This document shows positions 27,840 through 35,851 of a DNA stretch of 43,814 bases, in pieces. Source of the stretch: Rhizobiaceae bacterium (GTDB taxonomy: Bacteria > Pseudomonadota > Alphaproteobacteria > Rhizobiales > Rhizobiaceae). Each line of letters begins with the position of its first letter. The stretch's first letter is position 1. Below the pieces are notes generated by a model. The model was not told the DNA's origin and made no database searches. It saw only the letters and a program-made list of their open reading frames with translations. The translations under genes were made by a program, and so were the position numbers. The stretch spans positions 1-43,814 of the forward strand of contig JANQMU010000130.1 in the NCBI GenBank assembly GCA_028279875.1, read 5' to 3'.

Positions 27840-28883
27840 CTAATCCTCGGCGACGTCCCAGTGGATCGGGAACATCGGGTCGAACACGGTAACCGTTCCC
27901 GACCCGGTCTCGATCCTGTCCGGAAACGCCACCGGCGCGTCGCGGCGCACCAGCCGGATCGTGTCGTCATTCGCCGGCAATCCGTAGAAGGCCGGGCCGT
28001 GCAGCGAAGCAAAACCCTCGAGCCGGTCCAGCGCCCCCTCCTGCTCGAAGACATGGGCAAGGCAGGCCATGGTGTTGATGGCCGAGAACACGCCGGCACA
28101 TCCGCAGGCGCTTTCCTTTTCCGAATCTGGATGCGGCGCCGAATCGGTCCCCAGAAAGTAACGCGGATTGCCGGATGTGGCGGCCTGCCGCAGCGCCAGC
28201 CGGTGCGTCTCGCGCTTGGCCACCGGCATGCAGTAATAATGCGGCTTGATGCCGCCGACGAGGATCGCGTTGCGGTTGATGATCAGGTGATGGGTGGTGA
28301 TCGTCGCGGCAATGCCATCATCGGCCTCGCGAATATAATCGACGGCGTCGCGGGTGGTCAGATGTTCCAGTATGATCTTCAGGCCGGGAACGGCTGACCG
28401 CAGCGGCCGGAGCACGCGATCGATGAACACCGCCTCGCGGTCGAAAATATCGACCTCCGGATCGGTGACCTCGCCATGGATGCACAGGGGCACGCCGGCC
28501 GCGGCCATTTTTTCGAGCACCGGATAGACGGCCTCGACATTGCGGACACCGCTGTGGGAGTTGGTGGTCGCGCCGGCCGGGTAGAGTTTGACCGCCGTGA
28601 TCAGGTCGTCCCGAAAACCGGCGACCACGTCATCCGCATTGGTGTCCTCGGTCAGGTAGAGGGTCATCAGCGGCGTGAATTCCATCGCCTCCGGCAGCGC
28701 CCGCAGGATGCGGTCCCGATAGGCTTGCGCGGCAGCGGTATCGGTGACCGGAGGCACCAGATTGGGCATGACGATGGCCCGGGCGAAATGCGCCGCAGTG
28801 TAGGGCAGAACGGCTTCGAGCATGTCGCCGTCGCGAAGATGGAGATGCCAGTCATCGGGACGGCGCAGTGTTATTTCCGACAT
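27840..28883 (-). CDS. pyrC: Dihydroorotase, class II
   Basis: The 347-residue zinc amidohydrolase cyclises carbamoyl aspartate to dihydroorotate. Metal-binding H13 and H15 are in DWHLHLRDG; K99 in AVKLYPAG would be carbamylated; further marks are IHGEVTD, LEHLTT, ATITTHHL and GTDSAPH. The length matches class II PyrC (348 in E. coli). The ATG at 28883 begins MSEITLRRPDDW; the open frame extends to 29033 but the extra part is not PyrC-like. pyrE follows. Confidence 0.95.
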   Translation of the reverse strand: MSEITLRRPDDWHLHLRDGDMLEAVLPYTAAHFARAIVMPNLVPPVTDTAAAQAYRDRILRALPEAMEFTPLMTLYLTEDTNADDVVAGFRDDLITAVKLYPAGATTNSHSGVRNVEAVYPVLEKMAAAGVPLCIHGEVTDPEVDIFDREAVFIDRVLRPLRSAVPGLKIILEHLTTRDAVDYIREADDGIAATITTHHLIINRNAILVGGIKPHYYCMPVAKRETHRLALRQAATSGNPRYFLGTDSAPHPDSEKESACGCAGVFSAINTMACLAHVFEQEGALDRLEGFASLHGPAFYGLPANDDTIRLVRRDAPVAFPDRIETGSGTVTVFDPMFPIHWDVAED

Positions 28884-29102
28884 GGAGGGACCCATTGTTG
28901 TGGCCGTCCGCGGCGGCGGCGGCCGATGCTGCGGCCTGCATACTAAGATTCTCAAGCAAGGGCCAGTACCGCATCGGCGCTCCGGTGTGAATATCGGGCA
29001 ATAGGAGGGCCGGCAGCGGGACGCAAAAAACAATATCCGGGTCGCGATTGGGGGCGCGTTGCCGGCTCGTTGGTGTAGCGTCGGCTTTCGAAACAGCGGG
29101 CA

Positions 29103-30446
29103 ATGGCCGGAATGGGTGTCTTTTCAGTCTCCAACCAGAAGATCGATCCGACCCGACGGCGGTCGATTCCGGTCAAGCCGGACGGGTCGCCCGACGATAA
29201 TGACCGGGTGGAGATCGGCCCGACGGCACTGGCCTTTTCCGAATGGGCCAAGGCCGGCATTGCCGCACCCAATCTGGAGCGCATGCGTCATTACCGGCTT
29301 GCCCGGCTGACGGACGAACTCAAGCGGCACGACTATGCCGGGCTTCTGTGTTTCGACCCGCTGAATATCCGCTACGCGACCGACACGACCAATATGCAAT
29401 TGTGGATCACGCACAATCCGGTCCGCGCCTGTTTCGTTTCCGCGGACGGCTATATCGTGCTGTGGGATTTCCACGCCTGCGACCATCTTTCGGCGCACGC
29501 GCCGCTGGTGCGCGAAGTGCGGCACGGCGCCAGCTTCTTCTATTTCGAAAGCGGCAGTCGAGTGGAGGAACATGCCGGCCTGTTTGCCGCAGAAATCGAC
29601 GACCTGCTGCGCATCCATGGCGGATCGAACCGGCGGCTGGCCATCGACCGGATCGAAAATCCCGGCCTGCTGGCGCTCCGGGCGCTGGGCGTCGAGACGT
29701 TCGACGGGCAGGAGGTCACCGAATTCGCGCGGGCCGTCAAGGGGCCCGACGATCTCGCAGCCATGCGCTGCGCTATCCATGCCTGCGAGGCGGCCGTCGG
29801 CCGCATGGAAGAGGCTGTTGCGCCCGGGCTGACGGAAAACGACGTCTGGTCGGTCCTGCATGCCGAGAACATCCGCCGCGGCGGCGAGTGGATCGAAACC
29901 CGCCTCCTGACCTCCGGTCCGCGCACCAATCCCTGGTTCCAGGAATGCGGGCCGCGCATCATCGGCCATGGGGAACTGCTTGCCTTCGACACCGACCTGA
30001 TCGGCTGCTACGGCAGTTGCGTCGATATCTCGCGCACCTGGATGATCGGCGATTTCACCCCGACCGCCGAGCAGAAAACCCTCTACCGGATCGCCCATGA
30101 GCACATCATGACCAATATGGAGCTGATGCGCCCGGGCATGGGTTTCGAAGAGATTACGCAAAAGGCGCACCGGCTTCCCGAGGCCTATCGCGCCCAGCGC
30201 TACGGGGTCATCGCCCATGGCGTCGGGCTGTGCGACGAATATCCGAGCATCCGCTATCCGGAAGACTATGCCGAATGCGGCTATGGCGGGCAGTTGGAAC
30301 CGGGCATGGTGATGTGTGTCGAAGCCTATGTCGGCGCCGTCGGCGGCAAGGAAGGCGTCAAGCTCGAGGAACAGGTTCTGATCACCGAAACCGGCTTTGA
30401 AAACCTGACGCATTATCCCTTCGAGCAGAGGCTGCTTGCGGCCTGA
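29103..30446 (+). CDS. dddP: Dimethylsulfoniopropionate lyase DddP (M24 metallopeptidase fold)
   Basis: DddP cleaves DMSP to dimethyl sulfide and acrylate in the cytoplasm. The 447 residues equal the family length. Signature segments known from Roseobacter DddP are present: NDRVEIGPTALAFSEW, FDPLNIRYATDTTNMQLW, and RGGEWIETRLLTSGPRTNPW followed by FQECGPRI. The metal ligands known in Ruegeria lacuscaerulensis DddP (D295, D297, D307, H371, E406, E421) all appear here with a constant shift of one: D296, D298, D308, H372, E407, E422. This makes DddP far more likely than a true Xaa-Pro peptidase. The ATG at 29103 has a weak site; ATG 29112 is an alternative. The gene stands alone, divergent from pyrC, with its own terminator. 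The 28884-29102 leader shows no clear promoter or operator. Confidence 0.92.
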   Translation: MAGMGVFSVSNQKIDPTRRRSIPVKPDGSPDDNDRVEIGPTALAFSEWAKAGIAAPNLERMRHYRLARLTDELKRHDYAGLLCFDPLNIRYATDTTNMQLWITHNPVRACFVSADGYIVLWDFHACDHLSAHAPLVREVRHGASFFYFESGSRVEEHAGLFAAEIDDLLRIHGGSNRRLAIDRIENPGLLALRALGVETFDGQEVTEFARAVKGPDDLAAMRCAIHACEAAVGRMEEAVAPGLTENDVWSVLHAENIRRGGEWIETRLLTSGPRTNPWFQECGPRIIGHGELLAFDTDLIGCYGSCVDISRTWMIGDFTPTAEQKTLYRIAHEHIMTNMELMRPGMGFEEITQKAHRLPEAYRAQRYGVIAHGVGLCDEYPSIRYPEDYAECGYGGQLEPGMVMCVEAYVGAVGGKEGVKLEEQVLITETGFENLTHYPFEQRLLAA

Positions 30447-30474
30447 CGGGCGTCGCCTCCGTGACACCCGTTTT
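30446..30474 (+). terminator. Rho-independent terminator of dddP
   Basis: An 11-position stem, ACGGGCGTCGC (30446-30456) with GTGACACCCGT (30461-30471), holds nine Watson-Crick pairs, one G-T pair and one mismatch. The loop is CTCC and a TTTT run follows. It starts on the last base of the dddP stop codon. Confidence 0.8.
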
Positions 30475-30483
30475 GACCTGTAT

Positions 30484-30948
30484 TTAAAAGATCACGACAG
30501 CCAGCACATAGAGCGCCATGATGATGACGGCGATCGAGCCGATGCCAAACAGGGTGGCGCGCATTTCATGGCGCTGCCCGGTGGCATAGGCCAGCGTGTG
30601 GGCAAGGCGCGCAAGAACAAATACCCACATCAGGATATTGGCCAAAATCACCGGCGGCGCTGCGGCAACGAAGATCAGCCCGCAGGCGAGAAAGGCCGGG
30701 ATGCTCTCCAGATCGTTGCGCTGCATCCGCCGCGACCGGTCGACATATTCATTGACTTCAAGCTGTTCGGGCCGCGGGTTGCGGTTGGCCGGCCCGGCCG
30801 TGAGGTCCTCGGGATTGAGCAGGCCGGCGTCGGCCTTGATCATTCGGTAGACCGTCATCCAGCCCTGGCCCATGAGCTTCAGCACCATGAGCGCGGCGGT
30901 GATCATATAGGTGACAAAAACCGGGTTCTCCATGTTCAGTTCGGCCAT
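30484..30948 (-). CDS. MAPEG family membrane protein
   Basis: The 154-residue protein has four hydrophobic helices and the microsomal GST-like (MAPEG) marks: VFVTYMITAALMVLKLMGQGWMTVYRM, RSRRMQRNDLESIPAFLACGLIF, and FVLARLAHTLAYATGQRHEMRATLF. MAPEG proteins use or bind glutathione for peroxide or electrophile detoxification. A GGAGGG (30953-30958) lies close upstream of ATG 30948; ATG 30951 and 30960 are also possible. It converges on dddP, and acrylate is an electrophile, but a functional link is speculation. Confidence 0.87.
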   Translation of the reverse strand: MAELNMENPVFVTYMITAALMVLKLMGQGWMTVYRMIKADAGLLNPEDLTAGPANRNPRPEQLEVNEYVDRSRRMQRNDLESIPAFLACGLIFVAAAPPVILANILMWVFVLARLAHTLAYATGQRHEMRATLFGIGSIAVIIMALYVLAVVIF

Positions 30949-31038
30949 CATTCCCTCCATCGTTGCCGGCTTCCATAACCTGCATCATGCCTTATGGGTG
31001 GGCAATGTCAGCCTGTGGATCAATCGGCATGAGAGCGC

Positions 31039-32454
31039 TCATTTGATCTGCCGATAAGCATCGAGCGCCGCCTGTCGGGAGCGTTTGAGATCGACCATCG
31101 GTTCGGGATAGGTCTCGCCGAGCCGGACGCCGGACGCCGCCAGCACCGTTGGAGGTGCCTCCCACGGGCTGAACAGGAGATCATCCTGCAGCTTTGCCAG
31201 TTCGGGCACGAAGCGGCGCGTATAGGCCCCGTCGGGATCGAACTTCCGGCCTTGCGTCACCGGGTTGAATATCCTGAAAAAGGGCGCCGCATCGGCGCCG
31301 CATCCGGCAATCCACTGCCAGCTCGCGCTGTTGTTGGCAAGGTCGGCATCGACCAGGCAGTCGCGGAACCAGCGTTCGCCATGGTGCCAGTGCTGCTGCA
31401 AGTTTTTCACCAGGAACGAACCGACGATCATGCGGACGCGGTTGTGCATATAACCGGTCTGCCAGAGCTCGCGCATGCCGGCATCGACGATGGGAATCCC
31501 GGTCCGGCCACGCTGCCAGCGCCGCAGTGCCTCATTATCCGAGCGCCAGGGAAAACGATCGAAGGATTGCTGCAGATTGCGCGTCGGCAGGTCCGGAAAA
31601 TGATAGAGCAGCGAATAGGAGAATTCGCGCCAGCCAAGCTCACTCTTGAAATGATCGAGATCGTCGCTCTCGCCGGCGGCGTCAGCAGCATACCAGACCT
31701 GGTTGGGCGACATCCCGCCCCAGTGCAGATTCGGCGACAGACGCGAGACGTTCTGCCGGGCCGGGAAATTCCGGCCCTCCCGGTAGCCGTTAAGACCGTG
31801 GTCCAGAAATTCGCGAAGCCGCTGCTGCGCCCCGTCCGCGCCGATGGTCCAATGCGGCTCGAGCGTGCGGTCCCAGCGGATCTTCGGCAGTAGTTCGAGT
31901 GCATCGAGCGGGACCGCCAGCCGGTCGTCGCCATCGGCAAATTCGATTGCCTGCGGCGCCGGCAGCGGCTCGCGCGGCGGCGCGGCGCCAAGGCAGCCAC
32001 GGCGGTAGAACGGCGTGAACACGCGATAGGGCGTGCCGTCGTTCTTGAGCACCTCCCAGGGTTCCCAGAGCAGCGATCCATTATCGCTTTCAACCGTCAC
32101 GCCCCGTTGCGTCAGGTCCGACTTGATGGCCTTGTCCCGGACAATGCGCCACGGCTCGTAGCAGCGGTTCCAAAAGACGGCTTCAACGCCATGAATCTCC
32201 GCAAGCTGCGGCACAAGCTGCCGGGCGCGGCCGCGATAGAAACGGAGCCGGCCGTCGAGCTGCCGATTCAGATCGGCCAGCGCATGGTGCAGCCACCATC
32301 GGCCCGCAGCGCCATCGCGCATATCTCCCGCGGTTTCGTCGTCGCAGATATAGATCGGCAAGACCTGACCTGTGCGCACGGCCCGCACGAGCGCCGGGTT
32401 GTCTTCAAGGCGCAAATCCTGGCGGAACCAGACAATGACGGTGGCTTGGCTCAA
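31039..32454 (-). CDS. phrB: Deoxyribodipyrimidine photolyase
   Basis: The 471-residue flavoprotein uses blue light to repair cyclobutane pyrimidine dimers. The N-terminal antenna domain starts VIVWFRQDLRLEDNPAL. The FAD-binding C-terminal half has GREFSYSLLYHFPDLP-type sequence, YMHNRVRMIVGSFLVKNL, and DADLANNSASWQWIAGCGADAAPFFRIFNP. The start is TTG at 32454, with GAAGG upstream; no in-frame ATG lies close by. It is class I CPD-type by these motifs. Confidence 0.95.
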   Translation of the reverse strand: MSQATVIVWFRQDLRLEDNPALVRAVRTGQVLPIYICDDETAGDMRDGAAGRWWLHHALADLNRQLDGRLRFYRGRARQLVPQLAEIHGVEAVFWNRCYEPWRIVRDKAIKSDLTQRGVTVESDNGSLLWEPWEVLKNDGTPYRVFTPFYRRGCLGAAPPREPLPAPQAIEFADGDDRLAVPLDALELLPKIRWDRTLEPHWTIGADGAQQRLREFLDHGLNGYREGRNFPARQNVSRLSPNLHWGGMSPNQVWYAADAAGESDDLDHFKSELGWREFSYSLLYHFPDLPTRNLQQSFDRFPWRSDNEALRRWQRGRTGIPIVDAGMRELWQTGYMHNRVRMIVGSFLVKNLQQHWHHGERWFRDCLVDADLANNSASWQWIAGCGADAAPFFRIFNPVTQGRKFDPDGAYTRRFVPELAKLQDDLLFSPWEAPPTVLAASGVRLGETYPEPMVDLKRSRQAALDAYRQIK

Positions 32455-32548
32455 GGAGTCGCCTTCCGGGTTGCAAACCCCGCTATTTGCGGCAGCCGGT
32501 CAGGATTTCAAGCGTGCGGCTTCCGACAGATCGGGGTAGCAGCAGCGT

Positions 32549-32830
32549 TCAATCGTCCTTGACCGAGAGCACCTCGCCGGTAGCGATATCGACCTCGATC
32601 TCGAATTTCCCGGCGTTGGAGGTGATCTCCACCTCGATCTTGCTGCCATCGATCTCGGCCTCGGTCACCAGATAGCCGTCCCGTTCAAGGGCGGTGGCGA
32701 TCTGTCCGATGGTCGTTCCAAGCGTGCTGCCGACCGTCACTTGGGCGAATGCCACAGCCGGAGCAAGGATGATGCAGGCGGCGAAAGTGAGCGGCAGGAC
32801 CGATTTTCGAATTGGGGAAGTGGATTTCAT
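32549..32830 (-). CDS. Secreted PepSY domain protein
   Basis: The 93-residue protein has a signal peptide (cleavage after AFA at residue 29) and one PepSY domain: TIGQIATALERDGYLVTEAEIDGSKIEVEI, ending FEIEVDIATGEVLSVKDD. PepSY domains are small periplasmic modules, some inhibiting proteases. GGAGA precedes the ATG at 32830. It lies 43 bases after the M20 amidohydrolase gene on the same strand and could be co-transcribed. Confidence 0.85.
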   Translation of the reverse strand: MKSTSPIRKSVLPLTFAACIILAPAVAFAQVTVGSTLGTTIGQIATALERDGYLVTEAEIDGSKIEVEITSNAGKFEIEVDIATGEVLSVKDD

Positions 32831-32873
32831 ATCATCTCCGTTGTTGTGGTGTGGCAGGTTCGAGCCCGTCGCT

Positions 32874-34037
32874 TCAGGCAACCGGCTGGGCACGCTCCAC
32901 CAGCGTTGCGAAAAACGAAGCGCCGATCGGTGCCACATCATCGTTGAAATCAAAGGCCGGGTGGTGAAGATGCGGGCCCGCGCCCTGACCGAGAAACAGA
33001 TAGGCGCCCGGTCTTTTTTCCAGCATATAGGCAAAGTCCTCGGCGCCCATTTCCGGCGGCGCCTCCATCGTCACCTTTTCGGAACCGGCTATTTCCCGCG
33101 CCACGCCGGCCGCAAATTCCGCCCGCTCGGGATCGTTTTTGGTCGCCGGATAATTGCGCCGATAATTCAGCCGGACATCAACCTTCATTGCCGCGGCGAC
33201 ACCATCGCAGATATCCTGCAACCGCGTCTCCACCATGCCGCGCACTTCCTCGCGGAACGTTCGCACGGTGCCGCCGAGTTCCGCGGTTGCCGGAATGATG
33301 TTGTGCGCCGTACCGGTCTGGATGCGGGTCAGCGAAACAACCAGATGATCGAGTGCGGACGCATTGCGGGAGACGATGGTCTGGATCGCCTGGCCAAGCT
33401 GCAGAGCCGCGGCAACCGGATCGCTGGTCTGATGGGGATAGGCCCCGTGTCCGCCGTCGCCCGACACGGTGATATCGAAGTCGTCCACGGACGCCATCAG
33501 GTAACCGGGACCGGTCGCAAAGGTGCCGAATTCCAGATCGGGCACGGTATGGAGCGCATAGACCTGGGCGATGTCGAACCGTTCCATCACGCCCTCTTCG
33601 CACATGACCCCACCGCCGCCGCCATTTTCCTCCGCCGGCTGGAAGATCAGCGCCACCTTGCCCGAAAAATTGCGCGTCTCAGCCAGATAGCGGGCCGCAC
33701 CCAGCAACATGACCGTGTGGCCATCATGGCCACAGGCATGCATCTTTTCGGCGCGGCACGAAGCGTATTCGAGCCCTGTGGTTTCCTGCATCGGCAGTGC
33801 ATCCATATCGGCCCGCAGGCCGATTGTCGGCCCGTCACCTTTCCCTTCAATGATGGCGACAAGACCGCTGGTCGCGATGCCTTCATGAATCTCATCTACA
33901 CCGAATTCGCGCAGACGCGCGGCGGCGAAGGCCGCAGTTTCATGACACTCGAAACCCAATTCGGGATGGGCGTGCAGGTGACGCCGCCACGCGGTCAGAT
34001 CGTCCGCATAGGCTGAAATCCGATTGATAACGGGCAT
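32874..34037 (-). CDS. M20 family amidohydrolase (hippurate hydrolase-like)
   Basis: The 387-residue metal-dependent enzyme would hydrolyse N-acyl amino acids such as hippurate or N-acetyl amino acids. It starts INRISAYADDLTAWRRHLHAHPELGFE. GLRADMDALPM and HACGHDGH (C102, H104) carry metal ligands, and E136-E137 in FQPAEENGGG supply the catalytic and bridging acids. Later marks include GHGAYPHQTSDPV and PEMGAEDFAYML. It is 60 bases downstream of the SulP gene and may or may not belong to the sulfur operon. Confidence 0.92.
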   Translation of the reverse strand: MPVINRISAYADDLTAWRRHLHAHPELGFECHETAAFAAARLREFGVDEIHEGIATSGLVAIIEGKGDGPTIGLRADMDALPMQETTGLEYASCRAEKMHACGHDGHTVMLLGAARYLAETRNFSGKVALIFQPAEENGGGGGVMCEEGVMERFDIAQVYALHTVPDLEFGTFATGPGYLMASVDDFDITVSGDGGHGAYPHQTSDPVAAALQLGQAIQTIVSRNASALDHLVVSLTRIQTGTAHNIIPATAELGGTVRTFREEVRGMVETRLQDICDGVAAAMKVDVRLNYRRNYPATKNDPERAEFAAGVAREIAGSEKVTMEAPPEMGAEDFAYMLEKRPGAYLFLGQGAGPHLHHPAFDFNDDVAPIGASFFATLVERAQPVA

Positions 34038-34097
34038 GGACCGCGGCTCCTTCGTCCGATGGCGTGGCTGGACCTGGAGAATGGCCCTCCTGCTGCC

Positions 34098-35837
34098 CTA
34101 TTGCAATGCCGGGACCGGTTCGGCTGTGGCGATATTCCCGTCAGACAATGCCTCAACGGCCTCGAAATGCGACAGGAAAATCCTGCCTGAGAGTTCATTG
34201 AGGAAATCGGAGCGCTGCAGCCGGTCCAGAACCGGCCCTTTCACTTCCGACAGATGCAGCGTCACATCCATGCTGGCGAGCCTGTGATTGATGGCCTCCA
34301 GCGATTCAAGGGCGCTCAGATCGATCTCGTTGATCGCCGAGCACAGCAGGATCACATGCCGGACCGGCGAAGCGCCGGATACCCGCTCGAAAAGATCATT
34401 TTCCAGGTAGCGGGCATTGGCGAAATAGAGGCTCTCATCGACCCGGACCGACAGGATACGCGGATCGGTCTTGACCCTGTGGCGTTTGACATTGCGGAAA
34501 TGCTGGGTGCCGGGAACCAGCCCGACCACCGCGATATGCGGCCGCGAGGTCTTGTAGAGAAACAGCAGGATCGACAGGACGACGCCGGTCGAGATGCCGA
34601 CCGAAACGCCGAGGCCGAGGGTCGCCGCAATGGTGGCGGCGACGGCTGAAAAATCGGCCCGGGAGTAGGCCCAGCTTCGCTTCAGGATCGAAAAATCGAT
34701 CAGCGACAGCACGGCGACGATGATGGTCGCGGCCAGCGTCGCCTTGGGCAGGAAGAACAGCAGCGGCGTCAGCACCAGCGCCGCCAACGCGATGCCGAGC
34801 GCCGTGAACGCGCCGGCAGCAGGCGTTTCAGCGCCGGCATCGAAATTGACGACGGACCGCGCAAAGCCGCCGGTCACCGGATAGCCACCCGACATCGCCG
34901 CCGCGACATTGGACGCGCCGAGGCCGACAAGTTCCTGGTCGGGCACGATGCGCTGCCGGCGTTTGGCCGCCAGGGTCTGGGCCACGGAAATCGATTCGAC
35001 GAAGCCGATGACCGAGATCAGCAGCGCCGATCCGGCAAGACTCGTCCACAAATCGAGATCGAAAGACGGAACCGTCAGCGGCGGCAACCCCTCCGGCACC
35101 GCTCCGACCAGGGCAACGCCCCGCTCGCCGAGCTGCAGGCCCCAGGCGGCAAGGGTCGTGACGGCGACCGCTGCCACCGGGCCAGTCCTGGCAAGGATGT
35201 CGGCTGCCCGCCGGTTCAGGCCGGCCTTCATGAGCAGCGGTTTCAGGCCGGAGCGGACCCAGAACAGAAAAGCGGTCGCCGCGACGCCGATGATGATGGT
35301 CGGGAGATTGGCCGCCGGCAGGTTTTCAAACAGCGAGATCAGCAGGTCCGGCAGGGTGTGGCCCGACGCCGCCACGCCGAGAACATGTTTGAGCTGGCTG
35401 ACGGCGATCAGAAGACCGGTGGCGGTGATGAAACCGGCGATCACCGGATGGCTCAGGAAATTGGCGAGGAACCCCAGCTTGAAGAACCCCATGGCGAGCA
35501 ACATCACGCCGGATATGAAAGCCAGGGTGATGGCGGCCACCGCATAGTCGGCGGTGCCCGGCAGCGCCAGATTGCCGACGCTCGCCGCCGTCATCAGCGA
35601 GACGACGGCCACCGGCCCGACCGCCAGCACGCGGCTGGTGCCGAAGAGGGCATAGGCGACCAGCGGCAGGATGGAGGCGTAAAGGCCCATTTCGGCCGGC
35701 AGGCCGGCGAGCAGCGCATAGGCCAGCGATTGCGGCACCAGCATGATGGTGACGATCAGCGCGGCCACAAGGTCGCTGGCAAGCGCGTCGGCGGTGTAGT
35801 GGCGACCCCAGTCGAGGATCGGCAGATACCGGGTCAT
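34098..35837 (-). CDS. SulP family inorganic anion permease with STAS domain
   Basis: The 579-residue membrane protein has the SulP transport domain (about residues 12-420): VPQSLAYALLAGLPAEMGLYAS, SVGNLALPGTADY and NVAAAMSGGYPVTGGFARSVVNF. A C-terminal STAS domain (about 440-560) holds VRHVILLCSAINEIDLSALESLEAI. It would move sulfate or sulfite. The ATG at 35837 begins MTRYLPILDW; an upstream open frame overlaps the SQR gene and is not SulP-like. Placed after the persulfide-oxidation genes, it probably exports sulfite or sulfate made by them, as suggested for related Blh/BigR-type clusters. Confidence 0.92.
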   Translation of the reverse strand: MTRYLPILDWGRHYTADALASDLVAALIVTIMLVPQSLAYALLAGLPAEMGLYASILPLVAYALFGTSRVLAVGPVAVVSLMTAASVGNLALPGTADYAVAAITLAFISGVMLLAMGFFKLGFLANFLSHPVIAGFITATGLLIAVSQLKHVLGVAASGHTLPDLLISLFENLPAANLPTIIIGVAATAFLFWVRSGLKPLLMKAGLNRRAADILARTGPVAAVAVTTLAAWGLQLGERGVALVGAVPEGLPPLTVPSFDLDLWTSLAGSALLISVIGFVESISVAQTLAAKRRQRIVPDQELVGLGASNVAAAMSGGYPVTGGFARSVVNFDAGAETPAAGAFTALGIALAALVLTPLLFFLPKATLAATIIVAVLSLIDFSILKRSWAYSRADFSAVAATIAATLGLGVSVGISTGVVLSILLFLYKTSRPHIAVVGLVPGTQHFRNVKRHRVKTDPRILSVRVDESLYFANARYLENDLFERVSGASPVRHVILLCSAINEIDLSALESLEAINHRLASMDVTLHLSEVKGPVLDRLQRSDFLNELSGRIFLSHFEAVEALSDGNIATAEPVPALQ

Positions 35838-35851
35838 GGCGCGATGACGGT

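Noticed and set aside
29103..30446. Reading the M24 protein as an Xaa-Pro aminopeptidase
   Set aside because: The metal ligands fit both, but the N-terminal and central segments match DddP specifically and along the whole length.
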